Shown piece by piece: positions 9,033 through 19,900 of a stretch of 40,863 nucleotides of DNA. Within the stretch, counting starts at the first letter, position 1; each line of letters begins with the position of its first letter. Origin of the DNA: Zygnema cylindricum (Eukaryota > Streptophyta > Zygnematophyceae > Zygnematales > Zygnemataceae); contig JBBHKE010000374.1 of assembly GCA_037447655.1 (NCBI GenBank), positions 19,713 through 60,575 of the forward strand, given 5' to 3'. The notes beneath the pieces were generated by a model, which saw only the letters and a program-made list of their open reading frames with translations, was not told the DNA's origin and did no database searches. Both the position numbers and the translations under genes were made by a program.

Positions 9033-10873
9033 TCATTTTTTTTTTCTCCCAGCTTTGGGTGTTTGTTGAACCAAGCGTTGTGACAAAAAAGCCACTTCAC
9101 ACTTTTTACAACGGTATCTGGTCGGATGCCTTCTCGTGGACTTCCTTTTCCATGGTTTTCCTTTCTTGCGACAATTTTTGTGGGAGTGGTCTAACCCGTT
9201 TGAGTGTGCAAACGCGCACTCTATGCAATTGGCATTGAATTCCTCACGGCCGCCAGCTCGCTTGGCGTATTTAAGGATTTCGTGCAGCGGCACTGATACG
9301 TGTTTTTTTGCCGTTATATATGGGCTCCCTACAACCATTTGAAAGTCGTATTCAACAACCGCTTTCATTTCTAATAATTTTTTTTGTAGCAAGTCCAACA
9401 AATCTTCCTTTGAGTTGTGCAGATTTCCCTCCGACTTGGGGAGCATGTTGTACAGGATCTAACCATTTGTCATTGCTCTGTCTATTAATCCCATAGAGAG
9501 TTTCAACCACCATCGACGTTGATGCATAGAGGTCTTTTGCAGAGACGCCCCTTTCAAACAAACTCGGTTAAACTTGTTTACTCTTCTTTTGTATTTGTTA
9601 TACATGGTTACACACTACGACCTCTCTCCCTGCCTACCTCTTATATGTCGCTGAACAAATTCGGGATAAGCTACAAAACCGGTAGAGAATATACACACTA
9701 AGAGAACAACATTCCGTTTTTCCACCCTTGCACATGCCATCATACTCTTTTGGTCGCATAACTCGAAACTTGAGTCCTCAACTTATGCACCCTCTTCGTC
9801 ACTCCATTTGTCCATCTTTTCAACTAGTTTAATAACTATTCATGTGGGTAAACCAAAGAGGTTAAACTTTTCCTTGTTCGGCTTCGCTTTGGCACTAATG
9901 TTGTTCCTAAAGCCCCACCTTTTTTCACTTATCAACCAATGGAAAGTAGGAAATCTCGTGTATATTTTATTGATCACAACGACTCTTTTATCCTCCTTTA
10001 CCGGGCAGATAACGCCCTTATAATCCTTGCTCGAGCACTGACTCCACTAAATTTTTCACCTTTAATATCTATCTCGTAGGTTAGCTGATAAATTGTCACA
10101 ATGTCATTTAGCGCAAATTGTTGCATCCTCTGTTTAGACTTAGATTTACTAGAAGAGAAACGCTTCATGGGGTTCAATATTATATTATCCGGAATCCATC
10201 TCTCGTCGAAACTCAAATAAGTTCCAAGCCGATAGTATTGCATAAACTTTTCGTTATGTTCCTTCATCAGTGGATCAACCTGTCCACTACATGCAATTTT
10301 CAAAGTTAATTGTCGTGCAAGTGTTTAGGCTAACACAAATAGCAAATATGTATGGTCATACCACACAAATGCAAAGGGAAGGTTACTTGCAATAACGCCG
10401 AACGTTGCGGATTTTCGTGCTTTGACGAACTGTATTTATCAGACTTTCGGTGGAGATTTCTTTTGATTTGAAAGAATCTATTCTCTGGTATTATTCTGCC
10501 TCCGTTTGGGTACTCTAACCCTCCGCTGGTCCTTTTATCAAACTTCCTAAAATCAGAAGACGACCATTAAATTCCATTGCATATCAATAAGCAAAGGAAT
10601 GCGAACATCTTTCCCATAGTTCCTTCCACCGTTGCGGTGTAGTCCCCCTCTTTTCTTGTGGTACGCAGCTATTTTGAGCGTGTACTTTTTTTGCTCGTAA
10701 GCGTCTGATTGTTTAACAAAGTTTTTCTTGAAAAAAATGCAAGTTAGCGTCGGGAAGATACTTGCACCCATTTCCTTCGTGCTTTTCCAACCATCTATCA
10801 GTAACACTTTCCCTACCTCTTCTTTTTTTGACAACTGGAGCGACGTTTTACCTCTATGAGCAACTCTTCCCAA
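9033..10873 (-). pseudogene. piggyBac-like transposase, degenerate
   Basis: On the minus strand the order is: LSKKEEVGKVLLIDGWKST (about 10850), FFQIKRNLHRKSDKYSS (about 10450), NEKFMQYYRLGTYLSFDE (about 10250-10197; the D of SFDE is in the place of the first catalytic Asp), KPNKEKFNLFGLP (about 9890), STGFVAYPEF (about 9680), RRWWLKLSMGLIDRAMTNG followed by a stop and ILYNMLPK (about 9520-9440), and a Cys-rich C-terminus. The R/K-WW...L-I/L-D-x-A-x-x-N-x-x-ILY motif is diagnostic of the piggyBac (DDE_Tnp_1_7) family. The tail CIEC...RYRCKKCEVA, then after a one-base shift at a T-run FCHNAWFNKHPKLG, is the cross-brace zinc finger that ends piggyBac proteins. Several stops and frame changes make it non-functional. 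Confidence 0.75.
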
Positions 10874-11496
10874 TCAAAACATTTCAATTGATTCTTAGTG
10901 ATTTTGCGTTACAAGTAGTGAAAGGGTCGAAGCTAGTTATCCACATTTTTCAAATCCGTATAATACTCTCTACCAACTTTATCTTTTTTTTTTTGGTCTT
11001 CGTCCGCTAACGAATCATCCTCCCACTTGCTTTCACTCTATTCGCTAAGGGCGTTTCTATCCCTTTGGTCCTTGTCTTCCTCGGTGTCTTACGAATGAGT
11101 TTTCTTCGTCTGGGCCTTCCAAACTCGGTGATGGACGGGGTTTAGGCCCTCTTCAAACCTTTTTCGGGCGGCCGAGTTTGTTTCTGAATGTACTTTTCTC
11201 TAACTCCTCCACCTTGTGATCTTCCGATGCTTTTTCCTCCAAGTTTTCCTCATCATTGTCCTACAACTCTTCTCTTTACGTGGTCTCCCTTATAGGTTCT
11301 TTATTTGCACTACGAACTTTTCTTTTTTTCCCTTTGTAAGGTTCTTCCATGTCCCATGCCTTTTTCTCTTACGTCGCCAACTGAGACTGCCAATCAGACT
11401 CAACAAATTTCAATGTTAAACCGATCTTTTGATATATTGTTTGTGCTATACGTTTTCACATAGTTAAGAAAAAAATATCTTTGCTTTCCGAACAGA

Positions 11497-11757
11497 ACAA
11501 GCCCGGCGCGCCAACGGAGGCGCCGGTATGACGAAGGTATGACGAGTTCAAAAAGAAGAACTGGTGCTACGCACCTCGCTGTTCGGAATAGCGGTGCTAC
11601 TCCGCTCTGGCTAAGCGCCACCCTTCAAAGCTAGGCCGGTCTTTCAAACCTCCGAGCCAAGAAGAGGTGCGTAGCAGGCCGTCTTCTTCACCTCGCTATT
11701 CGGAAGAGCGGGCCGGAGCGGTATGACGAAGGTATGACGAGTTCAAGAAGAAGACTG
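11497..11757. mobile_element. GC-rich insertion with internal direct repeats inside transposon copy 2
   Basis: Compared with copy 1 (about 7140-7200), copy 2 carries about 260 extra bases. Their composition (cccggcgcgcc, gaagagcgggccggagcgg) is far more GC-rich than anything around them. A 39-base segment starting ggtatgacgaaggtatgacg occurs at 11525 and again at 11720 with about one change, and shorter motifs (cacctcgct-x-ttcggaa-x-agcgg) also recur. Boundaries are approximate and no coding sequence is recognised. The clustered GC palindromic style resembles organelle intergenic repeats; that origin is a guess. Confidence 0.5.
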
Positions 11758-12442
11758 CGGAGCCGACATCATTGTGTTTTTGGTTATCTGCGGCCCGCGA
11801 TATGGGAAATAATTTCCTTTGAACTCTATTACAGAGATAGGCATTATTTTTTTCCAACTCTTTGGAAGGACGATTGTCGAGATGTAATTAGAGAGGGCCG
11901 AAGAGTTATACTCTTGTACTAACCTCGCGAAGCGTTTTTTATCATTGAAGGTGAATATTTTGATGGACTGGCCTAATTTTGACGCTAATACTTTGATATC
12001 TTACTCATCTTAGTTTATACCTGCACCCTTTACTTTCAAACTTCTCCCTTTACTTTCAAACTTCTCATTTATTTTGCCAGATATTCTCTTGAATATAAAT
12101 CCGGCGTGAAGTACTCAGTCTCATCATTTCGTCTATATCCTCTAATAGCTCTAACAATTCTATGTAGGCTACTAGTAACACCTCTACAGATGACGCTTTC
12201 TTATTGTTCCTCTCTTTATCTTTTGCATAAGTTCCTGTTCTTTCCGGTAGGACGCTCATACGGCCAACATTCGGCAATGGCTTCAACGTTGGTGTATTTT
12301 GTTTGGGGTGAAAGAAAGGATCGATTAAAGTCTATGAATCGTCAAGAGAAGGGGTGGCTACTCCGATGACATTTTCCTTTGGCTCTCTATTACATGGTTT
12401 ATATCCGCCTTAGCATCGTTATCACACCAAGTACCACACCAA

Positions 12443-12860
12443 TCACCTTTGTCCATATTTTTTGTTCGAGGCGGATGAAAGAGGCGAATTTTGTGTCTTT
12501 ATGTGCCCCCATGCCCTCACCTTCATTTTCATTCCTCTAACGAACACGTAATAATGACTCGAGTACCATACTATGGCCAACGCATTTCTTATGTCATCTT
12601 TTTTTATATGCCTTTGGAGTAGGTCTAATTTGCCCCGACTGTACATGTACCCTAAAAGAGACCAACAAATTTTTCGCCGCTTCCAACACCTCAATTGCCA
12701 CGTGACTTTTCTTTATACTTAAGTCGGATATATCAACGTTGAGTAAGCCATTTTATTGCAAATGCGACGCCACCTCGCTAACCTCTTTAACCTTTCGGTG
12801 TGACTTCTCTCTATTGGCAGTGTAAGTTCTATTTTTGTCTCTACATTTGTCTCTCCTTTT
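12443..12860 (-). pseudogene. OTU protease domain remnant (copy 2)
   Basis: The minus-strand translation contains SLLGYMYSRGKLDLLQRHI and NALAIVWYSSHYYVFV, matching residues around 90-135 of the intact OTU frame at 5984-6394, including the candidate catalytic His. DNA homology begins about 12860. The N-terminal part with the DGDC motif is absent, so the domain cannot be catalytic. Confidence 0.6.
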
Positions 12861-13090
12861 CCCTTTTTTTTGTTTCAATCTTTAGTTTAAACTTAATGTT
12901 TTTGGTGATGCCTTGGCAGGTGTGGAGATGTATGTCAAAAGAAATGGACTGAAAAGAAACTATTTTTTCATAAAGAATTATTTTCATTTAATGACCATTT
13001 GAAAATGGCTCTCGCCCGCTTCGCTCTTGAGTTTCTTAAAAGAGGCTAGAATTCGACAATAAATGACGTGGAAAAAAAAAAAAGGGGCAA

Positions 13091-13275
13091 ATGAATGCAA
13101 GCATCGAAGTTGGTTTGAAAATACAGGAGACTGACGACGAGGAAGGGAGGGAAATAGATGAGAGTGTGAAACAAGAGGATGAAAACGAAGTAAGGAGGGG
13201 AATAGATGAGGCATTTATGAGTGAGCAACAAGAAGATAAGGACGAGAAAAAAAGGGAAAGTGTTAAGGACAATGG
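13091..13275. other. Purine-rich low-complexity tract
   Basis: Gag/gaa-rich sequence opens a 74-codon frame (13091-13315, plus) of Glu/Lys/Asp-rich residues. The composition and its continuation into the neighbouring repeat argue against a real gene, so it is recorded only as low-complexity sequence. Confidence 0.4.
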
Positions 13276-13692
13276 TGAGTGTCAAAGAGAGATTGGAAAA
13301 GAAAAGGGGAAATGAAAAGAAAATCTTAGCCAGGGATCAGAAGAGAGTGAGAGTAGTAATGACCTTATATCTCACCATTTTCTTTTTTCTTATCCCTCTT
13401 TCCCTTCCTACTCTCGCCTTGTCTTTGGCTAAGATCTTCTTTTCGCTTCCTCTTTTCTTTCCAACCCTCTCTTTGATCCTCACCGTTATCTTTTTTCCCT
13501 TTCTTCTTTCCCTTCTGAGCCTGACCTTGCTCTCACCATTTTCTTCTTTCCTATCCCTCTTTCCCTTACTACTCTCGCCTTGTCCCTGGCTAAGATTTTT
13601 TTTTCATTTCCTCTTTTCTTTCCAATCCTCTCTTTGATCCTCACCGTTAGGTTTTTTCCCGTTATTCTTTCCCTTCCGAGCCTGACCTTTCT
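13274..13692. repeat. 161-bp tandem duplication plus an inverted partial copy
   Basis: Two pyrimidine-rich units start with ctcaccattttct at 13371 and 13532 and agree over most of their length (…ctcgccttgtc-x-x-tggctaagat…). The preceding stretch 13274-13360 is the same unit in reverse complement (ggtgag-x-gtcaaagagag … aaaatcttagccaggga), giving an inverted repeat around a short centre. The repeat likely belongs to the same purine/pyrimidine-skewed satellite-like DNA seen at 1-720. Confidence 0.65.
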
Positions 13693-14509
13693 TCTCAACC
13701 AAGAAACAAAAAGATAAAGAGGAGAGAAAAAAAAGAGACAAGAATAAAAAAGACAATGAGGAGAGAAAAAAAGAGACAGGTAAAAGGAAGGAGGATAATG
13801 AGCAACGAAACATTTTTTGATGACAGATTCTATTTTGATAGTTTCTGCCCTCGCGGCGGTGTGTATTTTCTGAGCTTGGTGATGAACAATAGGCTCTAGA
13901 AAGATAAGTCAAGTTTTTAACCACACTTGTAAATCTCTGATTACATTTCTCTCCTGTGCAAATGTTATTACAAAGAATGCATAAGTTTGGACAAATCAGG
14001 TCTGATGGAATTCGGAGTGAATTGTGGCTTTGTAGTGTTTTTCTAGGGAATTGTGCCATAGTTGAGATAGTTGTCTTCATGTTGCTTTTGGATAAGGGTA
14101 AATAAGAACTCTTTTTTAGTCGTAGTTTAGTAGAGTCAATGGTCAATATGTATCGATGGGCTCGATGTTGTTGTTTGTGTGACGTCCCCGTTTTCTTGAA
14201 GGATATAGGTTATTTGGAATGTTGTACAATAGGGTAAATCGTGATGGATTGACACCGAGATACTGAATTGTAATGTGAAGTTGTTCAATAGGCAACCATT
14301 GCTTCAATAATAGTGATTACGTATTTGAACCTTTTGGGGAATTGTGTTTGCCATCAAGGTGGGAAGATGGAAATCTGGGGATAGAAATCTGCCGTCCATT
14401 GGTGACAGATCTTGCATTCCCATTGGTTGGAGGAGACCCTTTTTGTCGTGATGTATAGAAGAAAAAACAACAGAAAGAAAGACAATAAAAAAGACACAAA
14501 GTTAGACAA

Positions 14510-14640
14510 AAAATGTTAAGAAACCTATAGATGGAGACGCTAAGAAAGTAGGAACATAGACGGATACACAAATGACAGAGACAGAAAATGGTAAAAAACC
14601 CATAGATAGGGACACTAGGAAAATAGGAACATAGACAGAG
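14510..14640. repeat. Two-unit 75-bp tandem repeat
   Basis: The unit beginning aaaatg-k-taa-r-aaac-c-yatagat at 14510 is repeated at 14585, each ending with aggaacatagac. It lies in A-rich sequence with no recognised gene. Confidence 0.55.
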
Positions 14641-14699
14641 AAAACAGAAAAAGAGAGGGAAAAAGAGACAAAATGATAGAGTGAAACAGGGTGGGAAAA

Positions 14700-15880
14700 A
14701 CACAAAAAGACGAGATAAAATTTTAGAAATAAGAAAGTGGAATTCGTAAGTCTTGAACTAAGACCCATTTCACCTAACCTAATGGCAACGACGAAGCTAC
14801 AAGATTGAAACACAAAAGAACAGTTTGTAAACTCATAATAACCATCTAGACAGGGCTTAGATGTTCAACGCTTAGATGTTGTTGAACACAGTTTTTCGCA
14901 AATTCAATCATATAATTCTCATGTTTTTTACTGTAAAATCCTCGTTGAATGTTTATCTCGATGATTTAGACTATTTTCTGGGGATTGTCGTCCTAGATCG
15001 ACAATTCCTAAGATGATTAAAGAGGTCCCAAACATCTAAAATCTTGATCATAAAAACCATTCGCGTGTTATGTGAAAAACCTTGAGAAACCCCTAAAAAA
15101 CCATAAGTCTGTAAGGTCTTATGGTCAATTTCTTGAAGTATTTCACAAACCACCACACGGAGAATCCCTATTATATCAGCAGTATAACACTAATTCAGCA
15201 GTATTTTTTGACCATCAAACAAAAAAATGCATTAATAACACTATTTTTTTTCTTTAGCATGTGGTTTACACCACTTGATTTGCATTGGAAGTATACTAAT
15301 TAACACTAAAAGAATCTTCATACTAGTTATTTCTTGATGTTAACAATGATTCACGGTATATTTACATTGGTTACACATCGTTAATACAGAACTACGTGAT
15401 AGAACTATTTTGCACATAAGCAAAAAACTCCACACTATTCCTCGTATCCCATTTTCCTCAGTCATTGATAATAATGCCTGGTCATTTCTTTCAATGTGTT
15501 TATTACTCTTTTCTTAATATACCAAAAGACAAATTGAGGATATAAAGCTGAAGACACAAATAATGATGTCTGAATTAGTAAAGATCAACATATAGCTTTG
15601 TATTCTCTCTTGATTGGGTGGAAAAAAAATCAATGAAAATGTATGGATTATGTGTTTGCCACCAGCTTAAAACATGCTTCACCGATTGATGTCTTCACTT
15701 GTTTCCCAATCTACCATCAGAATCCAGAAAAACTTTCTCCAATCTTCCAACCTTGATGAGAATCCCTAATTGTAGAACAACATGGAAACATGTGACCACA
15801 TACTGGTGAAAATACTGAGTCCTCAAGTGAAAGAAAAACAGAGATAGGCACCTCGAGCTTCAAACCACGTCTCAAACTTT
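14700..15880. other. AT-rich non-coding stretch
   Basis: No gene is recognised. A motif related to the ACACCGTGAATC family terminus (gttaacaatgattcacggta) occurs near 15340-15359, probably a decayed end. Nothing else can be supported. Confidence 0.4.
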
Positions 15881-15888
15881 TCGCTTTA

Positions 15889-16075
15889 TATGGCATATGG
15901 CACATGGCACATGGCACATGGTACATGGAACATGTATATATATGACAGGATAAATTAAAAAGCACAATGGTAAACCATCTGAAGGTATATGGTGTATGGA
16001 ACATAGTACATGGTATATGATATGATATATGACAAATGGTACATGGAGCATGATAGGTGGAAAATGAGACACGGG
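15889..16075. repeat. Degenerate microsatellite of catggya units
   Basis: Units of 7-8 bases (catggca, catggta, catggaa) run through about 15893-15930 and become more degenerate (ggtatatgatatgatatatg) to about 16050. The open frames on both strands encode only repeated Cys-His-Met/Pro or Met-Trp-Tyr phrases, so no gene is called. Confidence 0.65.
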
Positions 16076-16925
16076 AGTTTGTACATGGGAAGAATGCACA
16101 TCCAAAAGTTGGGAGGGAACCTTAGCAAAGAATGTGAGACAGGGTTTTGGGACAATGAAAACGTAAAATGGTCTATGGCACACAGCACACCGTATGTAGA
16201 ACATACAAAACGAGGCATAAAACGTATTGTAAAAAGCATGGGAAAGACAACAAGAACTTGAGAGTTACTTGAGAAATTATGCAATATTTTACAAAGATTT
16301 GTATCACAAACAAAATAAAAATAAAAAATGGGAATAATGTAAACACAGGACAGTGTGCAATTAAGGGCTTAAAATTGCCTTCAAGTTGGAGAGAACCAAG
16401 TCCGATAGGCTTCAATCAGTCACGTGGTGATAAGCATTTGAGCCAAATAGATATGACATTGGCTTGAATTGCTTGACAAAGGACCGCTAGTCGTCACTCA
16501 AGTCACACCAGCAAGTACTTAGTGACTTTGTCACACATTGTTTTCAGCATTCCGTCAAAACTCTTGAATCCACGGTAAGAAACAATCTGAAATCTTATAC
16601 ACCCACTGTTCCTTATCGCTTTGACAGTCAATGATCAAGTCCATACCCTACATGAGTACAAACAAAGAGGTTTCAAACTTCAAAAGAAGTCGTGTTTCTA
16701 TCTTCAGAATACATGTTGTCAATGCAAAAAGCCAGTTATTTTTATTTATCTAGGGTGCTAGGTCTATCACCCAGTTCTTAAAGATTGGAAGAAAGGTCCC
16801 ATCGAAAGACAACTGTAAGACAGAAATATTTTGAGTTGTAACTAATTTTATAAGCTTCCTAAGAAGAAAAGGGAGAAAAACAGCGAAGTCTAGAAGCTCC
16901 CTTTCAGCATTTAGAGCCATTCAAG

Positions 16926-19900
16926 CTATTCTCCTGTACTCCAAGTCTCCTTCTTCTTCGTCTTCTTCTTCCTCATCCTCGTTGTCTTCTCCTCCATTCT
17001 CCGAGGGCCAAAACTGCTTTTCGCAAGAGGGCCCCTACCTTGCTCCCTTTTAAGATCCTCTCGCAATTTTGTCATATCTGACACTCTCTTCTCTTCCTTC
17101 TTCTTCTCCATTTGTGCTCTTTTCTCATTGGGTTCGACCCTGTCCCAACCAGAAAGAGATCCACAAGCCATTGCCCACAAGTTATTAGCTTTTGACTTCT
17201 TGTACGTTAAAATTAGAAGAGGCAGTTGCCAAGCCGGAGGTGTTGTAATATGTGTATAGATTTTATACAAGAAAATACCAAGAATTGGGAGTTTCATATA
17301 AGGAAGACAGTATGTTTCCCATACGCTTGCACCGCTAAGCTGACCCATATTTTTTAATATATTTTTCTCTCTCGTCAGTTTCTAAAGAGCCTTTAGTCAC
17401 TATCATCGACATATTTGAGGGTTCTGTTTATCTCTTAGTACTGGCATATTTTGGCCAATACCTGAGCATAAGAAAAATATACACCAACCTACTTTTGAGC
17501 CATTAAGGTCAATGCTAAGCTGACAACAAATGTTTGTCTAAACGCAAACCAGAAGAATGGAGACAAACCTACGTTGAAAAACTCAACAATGTCACATCTC
17601 AACTTCAAAACTTTCTCTTCGTGGCAAAGCTACTTGCTACTTAGTTACTTGTTCTTTTTCGGAGTGCAAAAACGAAAGGAAAAAGGAACTACCGCATTTC
17701 ACACCAGAATATGATACACATCCGTCACTTAACTTCCGGCTTAAAAAACTGTAAGGAAGACTTTTGGAACAGGAGCATGAAAACCTAAAAACAACCACAT
17801 TTGCTTACCTGTAGTTTTTCATATACTCTTCGGCAGATTCATCCACGGCTTTAAAAAAATCCTTCATTCCACCTCCTGAAACGGCAGAAACGCCCACACT
17901 TCGTAAATTCCGATAAAACTCGTCCAAGACGAGACAGAGACTTCGACTCAGATTGGAGGAGTAAGATGGATCTTGTTCCACTGCAACTTGAAAAGATTCA
18001 AAATCGTTCATCCACTGCACCAAAACATACCCAGCTTCTAATGATAGGATTCCTTATTTGCCATTGTTTCCCATCTTCAAGACAAAAGTATCTTGGAAGA
18101 ATTAACAGACATCATTCTAGTGTTGCGAATCGAAACGAAACGGTTTTCGGTTTTGGAACCGACAGGGTTCGATTAGAGCCCGCCATTATTTAAGGTAAAC
18201 CTGTTTTTTTTACTCATATTATAAGTCAGTCAAAGTTCATAGGACGCCTCCTTATTTAGGGCTGTTTGGAATGCACAACACCCTAATCCCTTAAAATCCC
18301 TGAAACGCTCTGAAATACCCTTTAAAAGATATAAAATAGTGGTTAATGGCGGTAGGTTGATTGTACAACACGTGTATGAAAAACTAAAACAACCGAATTC
18401 AGTCGAAAATAACCGCTGACAAATTAACAGCATCACTATTGTTGCAAACAGAAATCGCTGTAATTCCATTTGATCTTTTTCTAAACATTACATCCGCTGT
18501 CCAAATGAGCTAACACGGAGATATTTTTTTCTCGGCGTCCACTATTTTTTGTAAGCTAGCTTAATGTACTGTCTGTACAGAAAATGTCATTACTGTCCTT
18601 ACTGTAATATGCACTATTTTTGTGTTTTTTTTTTTTTTTTTTCTTTGTGATTGAGTTTTGATCGCAGAAAGCACAGCCGTAAAGTGGTTGAACTGTGGTT
18701 ACTGCAAATCTCAGTATGAACTTTCGTTTTGCATGTAAGTCGTGTGAAAAAGATAAAAAATAAATAAAAACAAGATGTGACAAGCTTTTAGCAATTTTAT
18801 AAGAACGAATATCAAATGCTGAAAACTCGGAATATAGCATAGCTCAAAACCGCAAATATCCATCTTACCAACTTTCAAATTATAGTACAGATACTGTATC
18901 GAATTATATCGTTGACATTTTGGTAGAATATGCATAAGATATTCAGTAGGAAGGACCTGAACCCCGAGAGTTTTTAAAAACAAATGAACAGTACTGCACA
19001 AAACACAAGCAGTTTTCCTAGAAAAACCATCATTTATGCTTACATTTTGCAGCACGAGTAATCCCCGAGAAAAGATTAGCCAGCTTCACTAATGCCCAAA
19101 AGACCTTAAACATTGAAAATCTATTAATCAAACAACTTTCTAAGCCATAAATCTATCCTTTCAAACATTACCAAAACTGCTATTCAGAGAACCAGACAAT
19201 TTCACCTAAGCCAACTTCCACTTGCCTTCTACTACTACGACAAACATCATAGCTTACCTCCAAAGCAAATTCATGCCTTTGAACATCCGTTTTATTGAAT
19301 GCTAGTAGAAGAGGAAGGCGAGTTTTGTAAAGAATACTGCATGCATACAGCATGTTGCTCATAAAGGTGGTTGGACTAGTCGATCGAGGGGTGTCAACAA
19401 CATAACAAATCATGGTGGGAAAGGTAGAAGCAAAAGCCTCTGTCACTATTGTCCCTGACGCAGACCAGGTAAAAATCTCAATTTGTCCGGGTGTGTCTAC
19501 TAAGACAACATCGAGGTCATCCGCCCTTTTTTCCACTAGCTTCACCACCTGCCAAACAAAAAAGCGTGGGGCCGGGGGAGTCTTACATTGATACATATAA
19601 AAGCTTTAAAAAAGCATTTTCCACAGAAATTAGTGGCATCTATCCATGGCTATCCACACATTTAATAATGGACCGCCTACTTTACATTATTGTTTTTTTT
19701 TTCCTGTTTTTGCATCCAAGGACATATAAATCGAAGGCACGGCATTTAAATACATTAATAATAGTCTTCAGGTAAATAGTGTTCACTAATGTGCACATAC
19801 AGATCATACTGGGTGTTTTTCTTCAAATCAAGGTCGAATGGTCCTTTGGAACACTTTACACTGTCTTTTCCTTTCCACTTGTAATTGAAGTAAGCAAGAA

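Larger units (their letters stand above)
8812..12860 (-). mobile_element. OTU plus piggyBac-like DNA transposon, copy 2 (inverted, 5'-truncated)
   Basis: Minus-strand copy of the element at 5984-8600. It retains the second half of the OTU domain (12443-12860), the intermediate segment (12065-12286), a GRPKK AT-hook (about 11165-11185) and most of the piggyBac transposase (10873 down to about 9033). Homology with copy 1 starts near 12860 (matching about 6110), so the OTU Cys motif is missing. Many stops and frameshifts show that it is dead. A GC-rich insertion interrupts it at about 11497-11757. The two copies face each other with their 3' ends and together cover a complete element. Confidence 0.7.

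Noticed and set aside
11400-11621. 73-codon minus-strand frame with an ATG
   Set aside because: It joins the GC-rich insert to a broken piece of the transposon; the ATG lies in the insert, so the frame is accidental.
13091-14146. Charged open frames on both strands
   Set aside because: Low-complexity Glu/Lys or Ser/Phe sequence lying over the 161-bp repeats; no family resemblance.
15717-16284. Cys/His-rich frames that look like zinc-binding repeats
   Set aside because: They are produced by the catggya microsatellite and appear in more than one frame and strand.
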